64,000 nucleotides of DNA from Streptomyces griseoruber (GCF_001514205.1 NZ_KQ948763.1:933084-997083), one strand, 5' to 3'; shown: positions 19,583-28,693, counted from the first letter of the stretch. The notes: generated by a model from the sequence alone, not told the origin. Program-made: numbers and translations.

Positions 19583-19628
19583 TTGCGCAGTTTATCGACC
19601 GGGCTCTTGACGTCCATGTTGCCGTCGT

Positions 19629-19667
19629 GTGAATCTCACTTCACTCTAACTGTGAATGCGAATTCAC
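19629..19667. promoter_or_regulatory. Inverted repeats before the hydroxylase gene
   Basis: GTGA-ATC-TCAC at 19629-19639 and GTGAAT-GCGA-ATTCAC at 19652-19667, between divergent tetR and the flavin hydroxylase gene. Half-sites match those at 18835-18874. Confidence 0.55.
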
Positions 19668-19764
19668 GCGAAGGCCCGGCACGCACCGCACGGTCGAGCC
19701 GTACCCCTCTCCCATCCCACCACGACCCCTCGCAAAGGCGCGGGGCTGTCTCTGGAGGTGTCCG

Positions 19765-21321
19765 ATGGCTCCGCGCTATGACATCGCCGTCGTCGGCTAC
19801 GGTCCGACCGGACTCGCCGCGGCGTCCCTGCTGGGCCGGCTCGGCCACCGGGTGGTGGTCTGCGAACGCTGGCCGGCCCTGTACGGGCTGCCCCGGCTCA
19901 CCCACATCGACGACGAGACCGCACGTACCGTCCAGGCGGCGGGCGACGTCGACGAGGCGCTGCGGGACTCGTCCCCGTGCGAGTACCTGTGGGTCAACGG
20001 CAAGGGCGAGACGCTCGTGCGCATCCCGGCGAACCCCGACGGCCCGATGGGATATCCGGACCACATCTCCATGTACCAGCCGGACGTGGAGCAGGCGATC
20101 GACAAGCGGTTGCGCGGTTACGGTTCGGTCGACGTCCGACAGGGCTGGGCGGTCACCGGCCTCGACCAGGACGACGACGGCGTCACCCTGCGCCTGTGCG
20201 GCTGGAACGCCGAGACAAGCTGTGCGGACGGCCCGCGCGACGAGGTCCGGGCCCGCTACGTGATCGCCGCCGACGGCAGCCGCAGCGGGGTACGGGAACT
20301 GCTCGGCGTGGAGCGCGAGGACCTCGGGTTCAACGAGCAGTGGGTCAACATCGACACCGAGTGGCTGCGCCCCCAGCCCCCGGAGTTCGCCTACGGAACC
20401 CAGTACTGCGATCCCGCGCGCGGCCACATGACCATCAACATCGGCACCACCCGCCAGCGCTTCGAGTTCGCCCTGCTGCCGGGCGAGTCCCGGGAGGAGA
20501 TGACCGCGCCGGAGACGGCCTGGCGGCTGCTGCGCGACTACCACGACCTGGGACCGGACGACGTACGGATCACCCGTCAGCTCGTCTACGGCTTCGAGGC
20601 CCGCATCGCCACCCGCTGGCGCACCGGGAGGGTCTTCCTGGCCGGCGACGCCGCCCACACCATGCCCCCCTACCTCGGCCAGGGCGCGTGCAGCGGCCTG
20701 CGCGACGCCACCAACCTCGCCTGGAAACTGCACCTCGTCCTCGGCGGGCTGGCGCCCGAGGCTCTGCTGGACACCTACGAGAGCGAGCGCCGCCCGCACG
20801 TCACCGCCCTCACCCACATGGCGATCGGCCTCGGCAAGGTCGCCAACACCCACGACGTCGAGGCAGCGGCGGCCCGGGACGCGGCCTTCTTCGCGGGCAA
20901 GGTACCCCCGCCGCCCCCGTTCCCGCCCCTTGCGGGCGGAGTCCTCAGGCCGGACGGGGACGCGCCCGTCGGCACCCTCACCCCCCAGGGCCGCGTCCGC
21001 CTCGCCGACGGCCGCACGGGACGCTTCGACGACCTGACCGGATACGGCTTCACCCTGGTCACCGCCGAAGATCCCACCGCCGCCCTCGGCCCCGACCGGC
21101 TCGCCAGGCTGACGCGCCTGGGCTGCACCGTGGTCGCCCTCGACACCGTCGACGACCTCGACGGGCGGCACCGGGAGTACCTCCAGCGGCTCGGCGCGGT
21201 CGCCTACCTGGCACGCCCCGACTTCGTGCTGTTCGGCGTGGCGGCGGACAGCACGGACCTCGGCGCGCTCGTGGACGACCTGGACGAGGCACTGTCCGCC
21301 ACGGCCAAGGCGGTCGTATGA
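19765..21321 (+). CDS. FAD-dependent aromatic hydroxylase (MhpA-like)
   Basis: A 518-aa group A flavoprotein monooxygenase. It has an FAD-binding GYGPTGLAAASLLGRLGH near the N-terminus, the second FAD/NADPH region YVIAADGSRSGVRELLG, and the GD motif FLAGDAAHTMPPYLGQGACS, followed by a thioredoxin-like C-terminal domain typical of MhpA/phenol hydroxylase relatives. It would hydroxylate a phenolic ring ortho to an existing hydroxyl using NADPH and O2. Its stop overlaps the following hydrolase start by 4 nt, and remnants of a hydroxyquinol dioxygenase/maleylacetate reductase and an EthD gene follow, so it once belonged to a longer ring-cleavage operon. Confidence 0.92.
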   Translation: MAPRYDIAVVGYGPTGLAAASLLGRLGHRVVVCERWPALYGLPRLTHIDDETARTVQAAGDVDEALRDSSPCEYLWVNGKGETLVRIPANPDGPMGYPDHISMYQPDVEQAIDKRLRGYGSVDVRQGWAVTGLDQDDDGVTLRLCGWNAETSCADGPRDEVRARYVIAADGSRSGVRELLGVEREDLGFNEQWVNIDTEWLRPQPPEFAYGTQYCDPARGHMTINIGTTRQRFEFALLPGESREEMTAPETAWRLLRDYHDLGPDDVRITRQLVYGFEARIATRWRTGRVFLAGDAAHTMPPYLGQGACSGLRDATNLAWKLHLVLGGLAPEALLDTYESERRPHVTALTHMAIGLGKVANTHDVEAAAARDAAFFAGKVPPPPPFPPLAGGVLRPDGDAPVGTLTPQGRVRLADGRTGRFDDLTGYGFTLVTAEDPTAALGPDRLARLTRLGCTVVALDTVDDLDGRHREYLQRLGAVAYLARPDFVLFGVAADSTDLGALVDDLDEALSATAKAVV

Positions 21322-22412
21322 CGGCCGCGGTCCCCGGGACGGCCTCTCTGCCGCCGCTGGTGGCGGCCCAGCACCGGGCCATGCCCTTCACGCGGCTCAC
21401 CGACTGCGGCATGGACCCGGCCGACGCCCGCCGCCTGCTCGCCGACACCGCGGCCGGGACGCCGTGGCAGGACGCCGCCGCGGCCATCGCGGAGACGCAG
21501 CTGGAACGGGCCCGCGAGGCAGAGCGGTCGGGGCACCGCACGACCGCCCGGCAGGCGTACCGCCACGCCTCCGCGGCCTGGATGTTCGCGCAGATGGCGT
21601 ACCAGACCGACACCGCGGAGAAGCGGGATCTGTACGCCCGGCACACCGCCGCGACCGCCGCTCTCGCACCGGCCGTGGAGCGCGTGGAGATCCCGTATCG
21701 CGACGGGCGGCTCGGCGGCTGGTTGTGCCTGCCGCCGACGGGCGAGGCGCAGGCCACCGTCATCGTCTGGGGCGGCCTCAGCGGCTGGGGCGCCGCGTAC
21801 CTGCCCGTCGCTGAGGCCTCCACCTCTCGCGGCCTGGCCTGCCTGCTCGCGGAAGGTCCCGGGCAGGGCGAGTCGCGGCTGCGTCACGGACTGTACGTCG
21901 ACGAGCGCGTCACCGAGGGCTTCGCCCGCTTCGTCGACCTGGTCGAGGCCGATCCCCGTCTCGGCGGCGCGATCGGGATCCAGGGCGTCAGCTTCGGCGG
22001 CCTGTTCGCCGCCCACCTGGCCGCCGCCGACCCGCGCGTCGGCGCGGTGGTGGTCAACGGCGCCCCGGCCACGCCCACGGTCCCCGAATACCGCACCGCC
22101 CGCGAACAGATGGCCGCTGTGGTCGGCACCGACGACCCGGACCGGGTGACCGAGGTCATGGACGCCCTGCGCTTCGACCCGGACAAGCACCGCATCACCT
22201 GCCCGCTGCTCCTGCTGCACGGCGGCCAGGACCCTCTGGCCCGCTACGAGGACCAGGAGCCCTTCCTGCGCGCCGCGGACCCCGCCGCCGCGACCGTCCG
22301 CATCTGGCCCGACGGCGAGCACACCCTCTACAACCACGCGGCCGAACGCGACGCGCTCACCGGCGACTGGTTCACCGACCACCTCACCGGCCAGGGCACC
22401 CCGAGAGGTTAG
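21318..22412 (+). CDS. Alpha/beta hydrolase, FrsA/DUF1100-like
   Basis: A 364-aa hydrolase with an N-terminal helical region (about 1-110) and a C-terminal alpha/beta domain. Nucleophile S225 in GIQGVSFGGLFAA, acid in LHGGQDPLARYED, and the catalytic His in WPDGEHTLYNHA. The helical lid plus hydrolase layout resembles FrsA-like enzymes and the C-C bond hydrolase that cleaves 2,6-dihydroxypseudooxynicotine; it may therefore cut a C-C bond next to a ketone or an ester. ATG 21318 overlaps the hydroxylase stop (ATGA). The start is unambiguous because no upstream ATG/GTG is in frame near it. Confidence 0.88.
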   Translation: MTAAVPGTASLPPLVAAQHRAMPFTRLTDCGMDPADARRLLADTAAGTPWQDAAAAIAETQLERAREAERSGHRTTARQAYRHASAAWMFAQMAYQTDTAEKRDLYARHTAATAALAPAVERVEIPYRDGRLGGWLCLPPTGEAQATVIVWGGLSGWGAAYLPVAEASTSRGLACLLAEGPGQGESRLRHGLYVDERVTEGFARFVDLVEADPRLGGAIGIQGVSFGGLFAAHLAAADPRVGAVVVNGAPATPTVPEYRTAREQMAAVVGTDDPDRVTEVMDALRFDPDKHRITCPLLLLHGGQDPLARYEDQEPFLRAADPAAATVRIWPDGEHTLYNHAAERDALTGDWFTDHLTGQGTPRG

Positions 22413-22420
22413 GACCATCA

Positions 22421-22945
22421 GTGGACTTCACCGTCTAGACCGCCACCGAGGAGAGTCTCACCCGCCACCTCCACGACTTCGTGCGGGACATCGAACCCAC
22501 GATCCAGGAGTGGGAGGCCGCTATCGGTTTCCTCACCGCCGTCGGCCAGAAGGGCGACGACACCCGCCAGGAGTTCGTCCGGCTCTCCGACATCCTGGGC
22601 GCCTCCCTGCTCGTCGAGACGAGCAACGGGGCCGAGGAGGGAACCGAGAGCACCGTCCTCGGCCCCTTCCACATGACCGAGTCCCCCCGCCGCGAACGCG
22701 GCGACTCCATCGACCTCCTCGGCACCGACCGTCCCTGAGTGGTCTGCGGCCGAGTGCGCGCCGCCGACGCAACACCGCTTCAGAGCGCCGAACTCGACGT
22801 GTGGCAGGAACTCGGCCTGACCGAGCGCGACTTCGACGAGATCACCGCCCAGGCACAGGCCCAGCCCTACGCCAACCCACGCCCTGTCACCGCGCAGGCC
22901 CTCCGCTTCCTCCTCACTCAGGCCCTGAAAGGAACCCTCGCGTGA
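22421..22945 (+). pseudogene. Hydroxyquinol dioxygenase::maleylacetate reductase fusion remnant
   Basis: Reads as the N-terminal helical domain of an intradiol dioxygenase (HLHDFVRDIEPTIQEWEAAI, GDDTRQEFVRLSDILGASLL, TESTVLGPFHMTESP), with in-frame stops at 22436 and 22736, then CGRVRAADATPLQSAELDVW. At about 22805 it jumps to LGLTERDFDEITAQAQAQPY then NPRPVTAQALRFLLTQALKG, the C-terminus of an iron-type maleylacetate reductase. The dioxygenase metal-ligand part and most of the reductase are missing. One deletion between two adjacent genes explains this. The hydroxyquinol/resorcinol lower pathway therefore existed here and has been lost. Confidence 0.78.
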
Positions 22946-23070
22946 TCAAGTTGGTGGCCGCCGTACGGCGGCACCCCGGCTGACGCACACCGAAGAGGCC
23001 GAGTACATCGAGAAGGCGCACGGCTGACAGCAGTCGCCAACAAGCCGACCGTGCGCAAGTACGTCCAGCC
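22942..23070 (+). pseudogene. EthD-domain protein remnant
   Basis: GTG at 22942 overlaps the preceding stop as GTGA and starts VIKLVAAVRRHPG, the usual beginning of EthD-like proteins. A frame change gives LTHTEEAEYIEKAHG and a stop, and a further change gives NKPTVRKYVQ. Homology then ends. The remaining 210 bases to 23282 contain only a 58-codon frame (VVNGITDVATVLSSADG) that I do not recognise. Confidence 0.6.
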
Positions 23071-23282
23071 GAGCTGTGGTCAACGGGATCACGGACGTTG
23101 CCACCGTCCTGTCCTCCGCCGACGGTACGACGCCGGACCGGGAGGCGTGGAGGCAGCGGGGCCGGTACTCGATCGGTGCGCACTTCGGGGCCGGAGCGAT
23201 GAGGGACGCGCCTGCCGTGCCGGGTGGCGGACCCGCGCTGGGAACGACATGACGCATCGCCTGCCGCGGGTCCGCCGGCGTC

Positions 23283-24302
23283 TCACGCCGGGTTGCGGCC
23301 CATGAAGAACTCGCGGAAGGGATCCATGCTCGGTTCCAGGCCGGCGTCGATCAGACCCTTGCGCAGCGCGGTCATCTGGGCGTCGTGGATGCGCTGGGTG
23401 GGCTGGCGGAGAGGGCCGCCGTTGTAGCCCTGGAGCCAGCCCTGGAACTTCCATGCCTGCCGGTTGATGAACGCCCCGCCGTGCAGGGCCGGGGCGAGAC
23501 CGGCCTTGATCTTCCGGGCGGGGTGGAGCTGCCAGTAGATGTCGGCGGCCTCGTCGTACTTGCCCTCCCGCAGGAGGTGGAAGGCGCGCGGGATCATCGG
23601 GCCGTAGTACTCGTGGTCGCTGGTGGCCGAGAACTGGATCGGCATGATCTGTGACAGCGGGATCAGCTCGCCCTCGATGGGCATGGAGATGACGACCTCG
23701 TCGCCGAAGTGGCGGTGGCACTCGATGACGCTCTGGATGCCGGGGAAGCCGCCCTCCGCCTTGATCGCGACGATGTTGGGGCAGTCGTCGATCAGGCGCC
23801 GGATCAGGCGTACGGGGATGTCGGAGGGGTGGATGCGGGGGCTGAAGCCCCACAGGTACATCGGGAAGAGCATGACGCCGAGGTTCGTCGCGTCGCAGAC
23901 GGCCTTGGTGTAGTCGTGGATCTCCTGCTCGGACTCGGGGTAGAAGTTCGGCGGGTACGACAGCAGCACCAGCTCGGCGCCCGCCTCCTCCGCGCCCTTC
24001 ACGGCCTCGATGTTCTGCTCCAGCGTGCTCCAGCTGGCGTGGTGCACCAGCAGGAACCGGTCGCCCGCCTCGTCCTTGACGATGTTCAGGAAGTCCAGAT
24101 ACTCGGGGAGCTGGATGGCGACCTCGGAGACGCCGAGGGTGCCCATGAAGCCGTGCTCGATGGCGAGCCGGGTGTCGTGGCGGATCGCCTTCTCGTTGAT
24201 GTTCCTCAGGTCGCCCGTGAAGGACGGGATCGTGCAGTTGACGACGCCGACGAGGTTCTCGCGTGCCCATTCGCGGGCTTCGGCGCGGGTGTAGCGGGCC
24301 AT
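23283..24302 (-). CDS. Dihydrodipicolinate synthase-family aldolase/hydratase
   Basis: A 339-aa TIM-barrel protein of the DapA superfamily, class I lyases that use a Schiff-base lysine. K181 in NIVAIKAEGG is the expected lysine and LLSYPPNFYP supplies the Tyr region. It is longer than true DapA (about 290 aa), and the opening VNCTIPSFTGDLRNINEKAI differs from the DapA substrate loop, so pyruvate-dependent lysine synthesis is unlikely. In this operon it could cleave or hydrate a side-chain or ring-fission product to pyruvate and an aldehyde that the next-door aldehyde dehydrogenase oxidises (inference). It is the last gene of the leftward operon, 48 bp after the dehydrogenase stop. Confidence 0.88.
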   Translation of the reverse strand: MARYTRAEAREWARENLVGVVNCTIPSFTGDLRNINEKAIRHDTRLAIEHGFMGTLGVSEVAIQLPEYLDFLNIVKDEAGDRFLLVHHASWSTLEQNIEAVKGAEEAGAELVLLSYPPNFYPESEQEIHDYTKAVCDATNLGVMLFPMYLWGFSPRIHPSDIPVRLIRRLIDDCPNIVAIKAEGGFPGIQSVIECHRHFGDEVVISMPIEGELIPLSQIMPIQFSATSDHEYYGPMIPRAFHLLREGKYDEAADIYWQLHPARKIKAGLAPALHGGAFINRQAWKFQGWLQGYNGGPLRQPTQRIHDAQMTALRKGLIDAGLEPSMDPFREFFMGRNPA

Positions 24303-24350
24303 GGTGGTGTGCTCCTCGGTCTTTCGTGATCAGACGTGGGGGTTTCGTGA

Positions 24351-25841
24351 TCAGGCGTGCGGGGTTTTCGCGCCTTCCCAGGCGAGGTACTTGAGCTCCA
24401 GGAACTCGTCGAGGCCGTAGACAGAGCCCTCGCGGCCGATGCCCGACTGCTTGACGCCTCCGAAGGGGGCGGTCTCGTTGGAGATCAGGCCGGTGTTGAT
24501 GCCGACCATGCCTGCCTCCAGGGCGGCGGCGACGCGCCAGATGCGCTCGGCGTCCTTGGCGAACAGGTAGGCGGCGAGGCCGAATTCGGTGTCGTTGGCC
24601 CAGCGGATCGCGTCGCTCTCGTCGGTGAACCGCACCAGTGGGGTCACCGGGCCGAAGGTCTCCTCGCGGGTGACGGCCATCCCGGCGGTGACGCCGGTCA
24701 GGACGGTCGGCTCGTAGAAGAGACCGCCACGTGCGTGGCGCCTGCCGCCCTGAAGGACGACGGCCCCGTGGGCGAGCGCGTCGGCGACGTGGGACTCCAC
24801 CTTCGCCACGGCGTTCTCGTCGATGAGCGGGCCTTGCTGGACGCCCTCGTCGAAGCCGTCGCCGACGGCGAGGGCGGCGACCCGCTCGGCCAGCTTCTTC
24901 GCGAACGCGTCGTGGATCCCGTCCTGGACGTAGACGCGGTTGGCGCTGATGCACGCCTGGCCGGTGTTGCGGTACTTGGTGGCGATCAGGCCCTCGACGG
25001 CCTCGTCGAGGTCGGCGTCGTCGAAGACCAGGACGGGTGCGTTGCCGCCCAGCTCCATCGAGGTCTTCTTCACCGTCTGCGCCGACTGGGCCAGCAGCAG
25101 CCGGCCGACCTCGGTGGAGCCGGTGAAGGTGATCTTGCGGACGAGCGGGTTGCCCGTGAGCTCGGGGCCGATCTCGCGCGGGTCGCCGGTGACCACGTTG
25201 AACACCCCCGCCGGGATGCCCGCACGCTCGGCGAGTTCGGCGAGCGCCAGGGCGGTCAGCGGGGTCTGCTCGGCGGGCTTGAGCACCATCGTGCAGCCCG
25301 CGGCCAGCGCGGGACCCGCCTTGCGTGTGATCATCGCGGCGGGGAAGTTCCACGGGGTGATCGCCGCGCAGACGCCGACCGGCTCCTTGAGGACGACGAT
25401 CCTGCGTGACGCCTCCGGAGCCTCCATGACGTCGCCCCGTATGCGCTTGGCCTCCTCGGCGAACCACTCCAGGAACGACGCCGCGTACACGACCTCGCCG
25501 ACGGCTTCCGGGTAGGGCTTGCCCTCCTCCAGCACGATCAGCCGGGCGAGGTCCTCGGCGTGCTCGGTGACCAGGTCGAACCAGCGCCGCAGGATCCGGG
25601 ACCGTTCCTTGGCCGGGCGGGCCCGCCAGGCCGGCAGCGCGCGGTGTGCCGCCTCGATCGCCGCGGTGGTCTGCGCGGCGTCGAGGAGCGGCACTTCGGC
25701 CAGCAGGTCGCCGGTGGACGGGTTGTGCACGGCGAGGGTGCCGGCGGTGGTGATCCAGGTGCCGTCGACGTACGCGGCGGTCTTCAGCAGGGACGGGTCG
25801 TCGAGTTCTCGGCGCACGGGATTGCTCACGGGGGTGCTCAC
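24351..25841 (-). CDS. NAD(P)-dependent aldehyde (succinate-semialdehyde type) dehydrogenase
   Basis: A 496-aa aldehyde dehydrogenase. Visible motifs: ITPWNFPAAMITRKAGPALA, KPAEQTPL, TGSTEVGR, the general base in SMELGGNAPVLVFDDAD, the catalytic Cys in NTGQACISANRVYV, EETFGPV and FGGVKQSGIGREGS. The closest feel is succinate/glutarate semialdehyde dehydrogenase, but in a ring-fission operon it may act on a 2-hydroxymuconate-type semialdehyde. Start is the GTG at 25841, overlapping the mu-crystallin-like gene stop as GTGA; a second GTG 12 bp on is possible. Confidence 0.93.
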   Translation of the reverse strand: MSTPVSNPVRRELDDPSLLKTAAYVDGTWITTAGTLAVHNPSTGDLLAEVPLLDAAQTTAAIEAAHRALPAWRARPAKERSRILRRWFDLVTEHAEDLARLIVLEEGKPYPEAVGEVVYAASFLEWFAEEAKRIRGDVMEAPEASRRIVVLKEPVGVCAAITPWNFPAAMITRKAGPALAAGCTMVLKPAEQTPLTALALAELAERAGIPAGVFNVVTGDPREIGPELTGNPLVRKITFTGSTEVGRLLLAQSAQTVKKTSMELGGNAPVLVFDDADLDEAVEGLIATKYRNTGQACISANRVYVQDGIHDAFAKKLAERVAALAVGDGFDEGVQQGPLIDENAVAKVESHVADALAHGAVVLQGGRRHARGGLFYEPTVLTGVTAGMAVTREETFGPVTPLVRFTDESDAIRWANDTEFGLAAYLFAKDAERIWRVAAALEAGMVGINTGLISNETAPFGGVKQSGIGREGSVYGLDEFLELKYLAWEGAKTPHA

Positions 25842-26818
25842 TTCGATACCGGGGAAATGGTGACGGGCAGCCGGGTGCCCAGGGACAGCTCGGCGGCCCG
25901 CCGCACGCACATCGCGGCGACGGCGAGGTCCTGCGCCGCCGAGCCGACCGACTTGTAGATCACGACCGCGTCGGGGTCGTGCGCCGGCCGGCCGGCCACG
26001 CGACCGGAGACGACGTCGGCGAGCGAGACCGTCTTGGCGGCGAAGTCGACGCCCGCCTTCCTGGCCGCGATCAGGTCTCCCGTGTCCTCGGTGACCTCAT
26101 GGACCAGGTCGGCGACGATCACCTCGGCGCGCGAGATCACCTCGGTCGCCAGTTCGCGCTGCTCGGGCAGGGTGGACCCGATCGAGACGACGGTGGCCCC
26201 GGCCGGAGCCTCCCGCAGGGTCGGCTGCTCGTCCCGGGAGCGGGCCGCGCAGATGACCAGGTCCGCACCGGCGACGGCCGCCTCGGGGCTCTGAGCGGTG
26301 GCGGTCGGCAGTTGCAGATCGGCGAGTTCCTGGGTGAACCGGGTGCGGCTGGCCGGGGTGGGGCTGAACACGGTGACGGACGACAGGTGGCGTATCGCCG
26401 CCAGGGCCCGGACGTGGTTCTGCGCCTCGAAACCGGACCCGATCACCGCGACGCGCAGCGGACCGGCGGGGGCCAGCAGGTCGGCGGCGAGCGCGGAGGT
26501 GGCGGCGGTACGGAAACCGGTGATCGAGTGCCCGTCCAGGAGCGCGGTCAGCTCCACGGTCTCCTGGTCGAACAGCGGGATCAGATACGAGGCGCGGCGG
26601 TTCCGGAGCGAGGCGGCGATCAGTTTGGCGCCCATCGGGCCGCCGTCGCCGGGCACACCGCTGAGCGTGCGCAGCCACAGGCCGTCCCCGCGGGCCATGG
26701 AGCGCGAGGGGAAGCGGGTCTCGTCGGGTGGTGCGGCGTAGGCTCCGCGGAGTGCGGCGATGGCGTCGGCCCAGTCGAAGGCGGCTCTGACGTCGGCGTC
26801 GGTGAGAAAGAGGGTCAT
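25838..26818 (-). CDS. Ornithine cyclodeaminase/mu-crystallin family protein
   Basis: A 326-aa NAD(P)-dependent protein with the Rossmann motif VAVIGSGFEAQNHVRALAAI and downstream VICAARSRDEQP and IGSTLPEQREL. The substrate region includes GAKLIAASLRNR. Members deaminate ornithine, dehydrogenate amino acids or reduce cyclic imines; the ornithine-specific residues cannot be confirmed here. Its presence in an aromatic operon points to handling of a nitrogen-bearing intermediate or imine (inference). Start ATG 26818 shares one base with the SDR stop (TGATG). Confidence 0.88.
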   Translation of the reverse strand: MTLFLTDADVRAAFDWADAIAALRGAYAAPPDETRFPSRSMARGDGLWLRTLSGVPGDGGPMGAKLIAASLRNRRASYLIPLFDQETVELTALLDGHSITGFRTAATSALAADLLAPAGPLRVAVIGSGFEAQNHVRALAAIRHLSSVTVFSPTPASRTRFTQELADLQLPTATAQSPEAAVAGADLVICAARSRDEQPTLREAPAGATVVSIGSTLPEQRELATEVISRAEVIVADLVHEVTEDTGDLIAARKAGVDFAAKTVSLADVVSGRVAGRPAHDPDAVVIYKSVGSAAQDLAVAAMCVRRAAELSLGTRLPVTISPVSK

Positions 26819-27591
26819 CAGGTGCTCCCTGAGTCTGTCGAGTGTGCGGTGCGCTTCAGTGCGTCGGAGATGGACTTGACGCCGCCGTGCGCGGTGAGGC
26901 CGCCGTCGACGGGGATCTCGGCGCCCGTGATGAACGACGACTCGTCCGACAGCAGGAACACGACCAGCGGGGCGACCTCGTCCACGGTGCCGGTACGCCC
27001 CAGCGGGGTCTCGCGGATGTTGGCCTCGCGGAAGGCCGGGGCCGCGGAGGCGGTCATCGTGGTCTCGATGTAGCCGGGATGGATCGTGTTGACGCGGATG
27101 CCGCGCGGGCCGAGTTCCAGGGCGGCGGCCTTCGACAGGCCGCGCAGCGCCCATTTGCTGGCCGTGTACGCCACCGGGTAGTGGGCGGTGAGAGCGGCGG
27201 AGGAGCCCACGTTGACGATGGACGCTCCGGGCGGCATCAGCGGGGCGAGGTGCTGCATGCCCACCAGCGGGCCGGTGACGTTGACGGCGTGGACGCGGTC
27301 GAAGTCCTCGGGGCGCACGTCGTCGAGGCGGGCGCGCCAGGTGATGCCCGCGTTGTTGACCAGACCGTGCACCTGTCCGTGCATCTCGCGCAACTCGGCT
27401 GCGAGTTCGGCCCAGTCCGCCTCGCTGGTGACGTCGAGGCGGCGGCAGCCGGAGGTCGCCGTCACGTCGGTGGCGATCACGAGGGCGCCCTCGCGGGTCA
27501 GTGCCTCGGCCTCCGCGGCGCCCTGGCCCCGGGCCGCGCCGGTGACCACGACGACCTTGCCCGACAGCCTCTTGGGGGAGAGGTCCGTCAT
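26818..27591 (-). CDS. Short-chain dehydrogenase/reductase
   Basis: Classical SDR, 257 aa. Cofactor motif TGAARGQG near residue 18, NNAG at 79-82, catalytic S130, Y142 and K146 (YTASK). GQG instead of GIG in the glycine motif is a small deviation. TDVTATSG at about 41 with Asp at the end of beta-2 favours NAD(H). ATG 27591 overlaps the FAH gene stop (ATGA). It could rearomatise a cis-diol or oxidise an alcohol intermediate. Confidence 0.92.
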   Translation of the reverse strand: MTDLSPKRLSGKVVVVTGAARGQGAAEAEALTREGALVIATDVTATSGCRRLDVTSEADWAELAAELREMHGQVHGLVNNAGITWRARLDDVRPEDFDRVHAVNVTGPLVGMQHLAPLMPPGASIVNVGSSAALTAHYPVAYTASKWALRGLSKAAALELGPRGIRVNTIHPGYIETTMTASAAPAFREANIRETPLGRTGTVDEVAPLVVFLLSDESSFITGAEIPVDGGLTAHGGVKSISDALKRTAHSTDSGST

Positions 27592-28547
27592 GGCCGCTCC
27601 CGCGGGCGGCGCCGGGCTGCCGGAAGCGGCACGGCCGGGGGGCCGGTCGTCACGGTGTTGGAGACCGTGCCGAGGCCTTCGACGGTGAGTGTGACCGTGT
27701 CGCCGGGCCCCAGGGGCGGAGGGTCCTGCGTTCCGCGTACGCCCCACAGTTCGGCGAGGCAGCCGCCGTTGCCGCAGGTCCCGGAGCCCAGAACGTCACC
27801 GGGGCGGACGACGGCGCCGCGTGAGGCGTAGGCGGTCATCTCCTCGAACGTCCAGCTCATGTTGGACAGCAGGTCCTTGCCGACGACCTCGCCGTTGATC
27901 TCGGCGGTCAGGGCGAGGCGCAGGAAGCCGTCCGCGTCGCGGTAAGGCTCCAGCTCGTCGGCGGTGACGAGGAACGGACCGAGGGTGGTGGCGGTGTCCT
28001 TGCCCTTGCAGGGGCCGAGCCCGACCCGCATCTCGCGGGACTGCAGGTCGCGGGCGGACCAGTCGTTGAAGATCGTGTAGCCGACGATGTGGTCGCGGGC
28101 CTGCTCGGGGGTGAGGTCCCGGCCTTCCTTGCCGATCACGGCGGCGACTTCGAGTTCGAAGTCGAGCACGTTCGACCCCGGTGGCAGGGGTACCTCGTCG
28201 TAGGGGCCGATGACCGCGTAGGGGTTGCCGAAGTAGAAGGTCGGCGCGTCGTACCAGGCGTCCGGCACACCGGTCGCTCCGTCGACCGAGCGCCGGACGC
28301 CTTCGACATGCTCCTCGAAGGTCACGAAATCGCGGACGGTGGCGGGCTGGAGCGGCGGCAGCAGTCGCACCGCCGACAGATGGGGTCCGGCGTGGGCGTC
28401 GAGGGCGGTGGCGCCCGCCTCGGACAGGGCGCCGGCCGCGATCAGTTCGGCGAGGGTGCGCTCGCCGGGGACCGGGTGGAGACGGCCGTCCTCGCCGACG
28501 GCGCCCACCCGGCGCTGTTGCTGGTGTTCGTATGAGGCGAAGCGCAT
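27588..28547 (-). CDS. Fumarylacetoacetate hydrolase-family protein
   Basis: A 319-aa FAH-superfamily enzyme. The metal-binding acidic set is visible in NVLDFELEVAAVIGKEGRDL and the downstream FNDWSARDLQ. LGPCKGKDTATTLGPFLVTA and GDVLGSGTCGNG complete the catalytic domain. In aromatic pathways members hydrolyse or decarboxylate ring-fission products, e.g. acylpyruvates or 4-oxalocrotonate. Start is the ATG at 28547, whose upstream region holds 9-bp tandem repeats. It couples to SDR through an ATGA overlap. Confidence 0.92.
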   Translation of the reverse strand: MRFASYEHQQQRRVGAVGEDGRLHPVPGERTLAELIAAGALSEAGATALDAHAGPHLSAVRLLPPLQPATVRDFVTFEEHVEGVRRSVDGATGVPDAWYDAPTFYFGNPYAVIGPYDEVPLPPGSNVLDFELEVAAVIGKEGRDLTPEQARDHIVGYTIFNDWSARDLQSREMRVGLGPCKGKDTATTLGPFLVTADELEPYRDADGFLRLALTAEINGEVVGKDLLSNMSWTFEEMTAYASRGAVVRPGDVLGSGTCGNGGCLAELWGVRGTQDPPPLGPGDTVTLTVEGLGTVSNTVTTGPPAVPLPAARRRPRERP

Positions 28548-28572
28548 GTGCGGCTCCAGGCTTCGGGAATTC

Positions 28573-28608
28573 GAGGGCTTCGACGGCTTCGACGGCTTCG
28601 AGGGCTGC
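28573..28608. repeat. 9-bp tandem repeats between dioxygenase and FAH genes
   Basis: Four units of GA(G/C)GGCTTC (last one diverged) followed at about 28635 by repeated GGGCAGTCA units. They fill the only sizeable gap (146 bp) inside the leftward operon and could be an expandable spacer. Confidence 0.75.
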
Positions 28609-28693
28609 GGGAAGCGGGCAGGGGACGTGGCACGGGCAGTCAGGGCAGTCAGGGCGGTTGACGGGGCCGCCGCGCCCCCCGGAACTCGGGAGA

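Noticed and set aside
22946..23282. 58-codon frame VVNGITDVATVLSSADG
   Set aside because: Too short and unrecognised; left unannotated within the EthD remnant tail.
28548..28693. Possible CRISPR-like array from the 9-bp repeats
   Set aside because: Units are 9 bp, contiguous and without spacers; simple tandem repeats.
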